Part shown: positions 6,216 through 7,949 of the stretch, in pieces
How the letters are laid out: the number at the start of each line of letters is the position of its first letter
Numbering within the stretch: position 1 is the first letter of the stretch
Assembly: GCA_945897765.1 (NCBI GenBank)
Contig: CAMDGP010000094.1
Span: 1-7,949, forward strand
Direction: 5' to 3'
Length of the DNA: 7,949 nt
Source of the DNA: Chitinophaga pinensis
Lineage (GTDB): Bacteria; Bacteroidota; Bacteroidia; Flavobacteriales_D; Crocinitomicaceae
The notes under the pieces: generated by a model
What the model saw: the letters and a program-made list of their open reading frames with translations, nothing else
Told to the model about the DNA's origin: nothing
Database searches by the model: none
Program-made: the position numbers and the translations under genes

Positions 6216-7095
6216 CCTTTTTTGCTTTTAAAGTTTGAATAAATCGTGTGAAATGGGGCTGTATTTCTTCAAATTTAGCACGGTCAATATTGTATTCTCC
6301 GTACCAAACGATGTCAAAATAACGGGTGCATTTTCGTAATTCAGCTCTTAATATTTGATTTTTTACTTCGTAAATATACTGCTGATTTGTTTTTTCTAAA
6401 CGCCATTTAATTAACTGTAATCGAATCAGTTCTTGAAGAATCATTGTGAAATAAATACGAATTACTTCCCGATAAACTTCATTTTTCAGTGCATTTTCTA
6501 ATCTACTTTCCAATTCAGAAACAGTAATAACTTCTGGATTCCAATTTTCGTCAACGATTTGATTTATTTTCGAACTGAAATTTTGACGTTTTAGCCAAAA
6601 ATAAAGCAATACAATTACAACAGAAAAGAGTAAAATAAATAAGAATGTTCTCCAAGTTGACTTAGAAATTTTCGAGGGGTCTGGCGCATCCACATCCATA
6701 TCAATATCTGGGTCATCAAATTCTGGCGGATCAAATTCAGGAATTTCGATTTCTCGTGGTTTTTTGATATTCTTTTCTGAACCTCCTTTTCCCGCTTCTA
6801 TTGAACGATTTCTGCTTATTATTCCATCAATATTTCTTTCTGTTTCGGTTTCAAGAGAACTTTCAGGACTTGATTCTATACGATTCGGACCTGAGGAAAA
6901 CCAATCTTCAGGTCCTTTGTATTTACTCTCTTTTTTATAAGCAATGGACTTATTTTGCTTCGACCAATCTTTCGCCAATCCAGCATCTTTCTGTGCAATG
7001 AGTGAAATACACCAAAGCAACGCAAAAAACACAAAAACTACTTTTTTATTAGTCTTCAAAATCTTTAGTTTCTTTAAAACGATCTCTTTTTCCAA
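6208..7095 (-). CDS. DUF4129-type membrane protein
   Basis: From the ATG at 7095 the protein has 295 residues. It has an N-terminal signal or anchor helix (about 18-35, ending CISLIAQ), a polar periplasmic stretch with a strongly acidic, proline-rich segment (116-140, for example EFDPPEFDDPDIDMD), one membrane helix (149-168) stopped by LKRQ, and a cytoplasmic helical domain. The C-terminal half carries the DUF4129 signature: KWRLEKTNQQYIYEV (230-244), then CTRYFDIVWYGEYNID (256-271). DUF4129 proteins accompany MoxR and DUF58 genes in many bacteria; their biochemical role is unknown. The ATG start overlaps the upstream gene by 47 bases and gives an unusually long 19-residue n-region. A TTG at 7059-7057 (residue 13) would overlap by only 11 bases and give a more normal signal peptide, so the start is uncertain. 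The 3' end overlaps the DUF4350 gene by 8 bases (ATGAATAG). Confidence 0.88.
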   Translation of the reverse strand: MEKEIVLKKLKILKTNKKVVFVFFALLWCISLIAQKDAGLAKDWSKQNKSIAYKKESKYKGPEDWFSSGPNRIESSPESSLETETERNIDGIISRNRSIEAGKGGSEKNIKKPREIEIPEFDPPEFDDPDIDMDVDAPDPSKISKSTWRTFLFILLFSVVIVLLYFWLKRQNFSSKINQIVDENWNPEVITVSELESRLENALKNEVYREVIRIYFTMILQELIRLQLIKWRLEKTNQQYIYEVKNQILRAELRKCTRYFDIVWYGEYNIDRAKFEEIQPHFTRFIQTLKAKKDE

Positions 7096-7949
7096 ATTTA
7101 TGGAACTCTTCCTTTAAGAATTTTGATTCTTTCTTTTCAACTACAGAAAAATACATCAAACAAGTTAGAATTAAATACAAGGGTAAAGCTAAGAGCATAA
7201 ATACGAGATAGACAATTTGACGAATCACATTTGACCAGAAAATGCCATTTGCGCCGTAAGTATCCGTAATTTTTATCACAAAATCGGCAAGCATATCTAA
7301 AAAATCTGGGACTATTGGTTCTTTTGTATACTCGTTTACAATGCTAAAAACAAAGGCTATCGGTTGAGAAAAAAGGAATCCAATTGCTCCCAAAAGTAAA
7401 AGTCCAGCGATTGAATTAAAATAACTTGCAGTCCCGTATTTGATTCCTTTCGTAATTTTTTCTTTCATTGTTCCTTCACCAAATACAGTTGCTGGAATCA
7501 AGAACTGCAAGAATGGAAGAAGGATTAAATAGAGGATTAAAAAATTCCAGGTTAACAAATAAACAGGAATCAGAAGTACGGTAGTAAGCACTGAAATTTT
7601 CAGAAAATAAGTTTTTAGAAAGGCAATAAATGATATCTCAAAATAACGATTGTTTCCTATGTGATGTAGCACTTTACTGGTGACCAAGCTAAAAAGAAGC
7701 AACCAACTAAAAGCCAAAACAAAGTCAAACCAAAAATAGAAACCATATCCAATGATAAATTCTAGTTGTCCTGCCCAATCAAACCAATAGATTAGAAATA
7801 AATCCTCAGGACGCAAATAGTTTCGGAGACTCACTAAAACAAAAGCTATAATAAAAACGAATGAAAAAATGAAAGCGAATAGTTTAGAGAAATATTTTGA
7901 ATAATACATCAACGATTCTCGAATCATCTCACCTAAACCTTTAACCGTA
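7049..7949 (-). CDS. Multi-pass integral membrane protein at head of MoxR operon (5' end probably outside window)
   Basis: The last in-frame ATG is at 7927 and would give 292 residues, but the frame stays open to the window edge and encodes TVKGLGEMIRESLMYYSKYF. A 'LGE...E...Y.K.F' opening just before the first helix is the usual start of membrane proteins of the DUF4013/glycerophosphodiesterase-membrane-domain type, so the true start is probably upstream of the window. Counted from M7927, hydrophobic segments lie at about 14-34, 55-84, 103-148, 170-197 and 234-262, consistent with about six to eight helices, followed by a charged cytoplasmic tail (KKESKFLKEEFHKFGKRDRF). There is no enzymatic motif. 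Related multi-pass proteins occur at the head of DUF4129/MoxR/DUF58 loci; I infer a membrane platform or transport-like partner. The 3' end overlaps the DUF4129 gene (stop codon at 7051-7049). Exact family is not secure. Confidence 0.8.
   Translation of the reverse strand, partial: TVKGLGEMIRESLMYYSKYFSKLFAFIFSFVFIIAFVLVSLRNYLRPEDLFLIYWFDWAGQLEFIIGYGFYFWFDFVLAFSWLLLFSLVTSKVLHHIGNNRYFEISFIAFLKTYFLKISVLTTVLLIPVYLLTWNFLILYLILLPFLQFLIPATVFGEGTMKEKITKGIKYGTASYFNSIAGLLLLGAIGFLFSQPIAFVFSIVNEYTKEPIVPDFLDMLADFVIKITDTYGANGIFWSNVIRQIVYLVFMLLALPLYLILTCLMYFSVVEKKESKFLKEEFHKFGKRDRFKETKDFED

Noticed and set aside
6801..7001. Plus-strand ORF of 66 codons opposite the DUF4129 gene
   Set aside because: It is antisense to a gene with a recognisable DUF4129 signature and has no supporting features of its own.

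Overview
The window reads as AT-rich chromosomal DNA from a member of the Bacteroidota, most likely order Flavobacteriales. Three things point there: secreted proteins whose signal peptides end in the typical '..FSQ' or '..IAQ', A-rich leaders without Shine-Dalgarno sequences, and a TAnnTTTG-type -7 promoter element. The exact genus cannot be read from the sequence. Every gene I can support lies on the minus strand, so transcription runs from high to low coordinates.

Positions 7949 to 2186 hold a compact five-gene operon: a multi-pass membrane protein (open to the window edge), a DUF4129-type membrane protein, a DUF4350-type membrane protein, a MoxR-family AAA+ ATPase, and a DUF58 (von Willebrand A-like) membrane protein. 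Neighbouring genes overlap by 8 to 47 bases or abut exactly, which implies translational coupling and joint stoichiometry. This is the widespread but functionally poorly understood MoxR/DUF58/DUF4129/DUF4350 locus. The sequences suggest a cytoplasmic ATPase working on or with a set of inner-membrane partners, two of which have large periplasmic parts. The most distinctive point is the DUF4350 protein, which carries an extra C-terminal module of two membrane helices and a PH-like beta domain.

Positions 2185 to 1919 are a noncoding spacer with two families of short degenerate direct repeats: a period-8 AGGACxxT array and a GTTCGCAATT family. Positions 1918 to 548 encode a secreted TPR plus PD40 beta-propeller protein, resembling the N-terminal part of PorE-like proteins but without their C-terminal OmpA domain.

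Positions 547 to 215 are a 333-base AT-rich gap with a good -7 promoter element for the next gene, an AT-rich dyad, and a short coding-like stretch that may be a gene remnant. Positions 214 to 1 are the start of a secreted protein of unknown function, cut by the window edge. I saw no RNA genes, CRISPR arrays, insertion sequences or convincing terminators.
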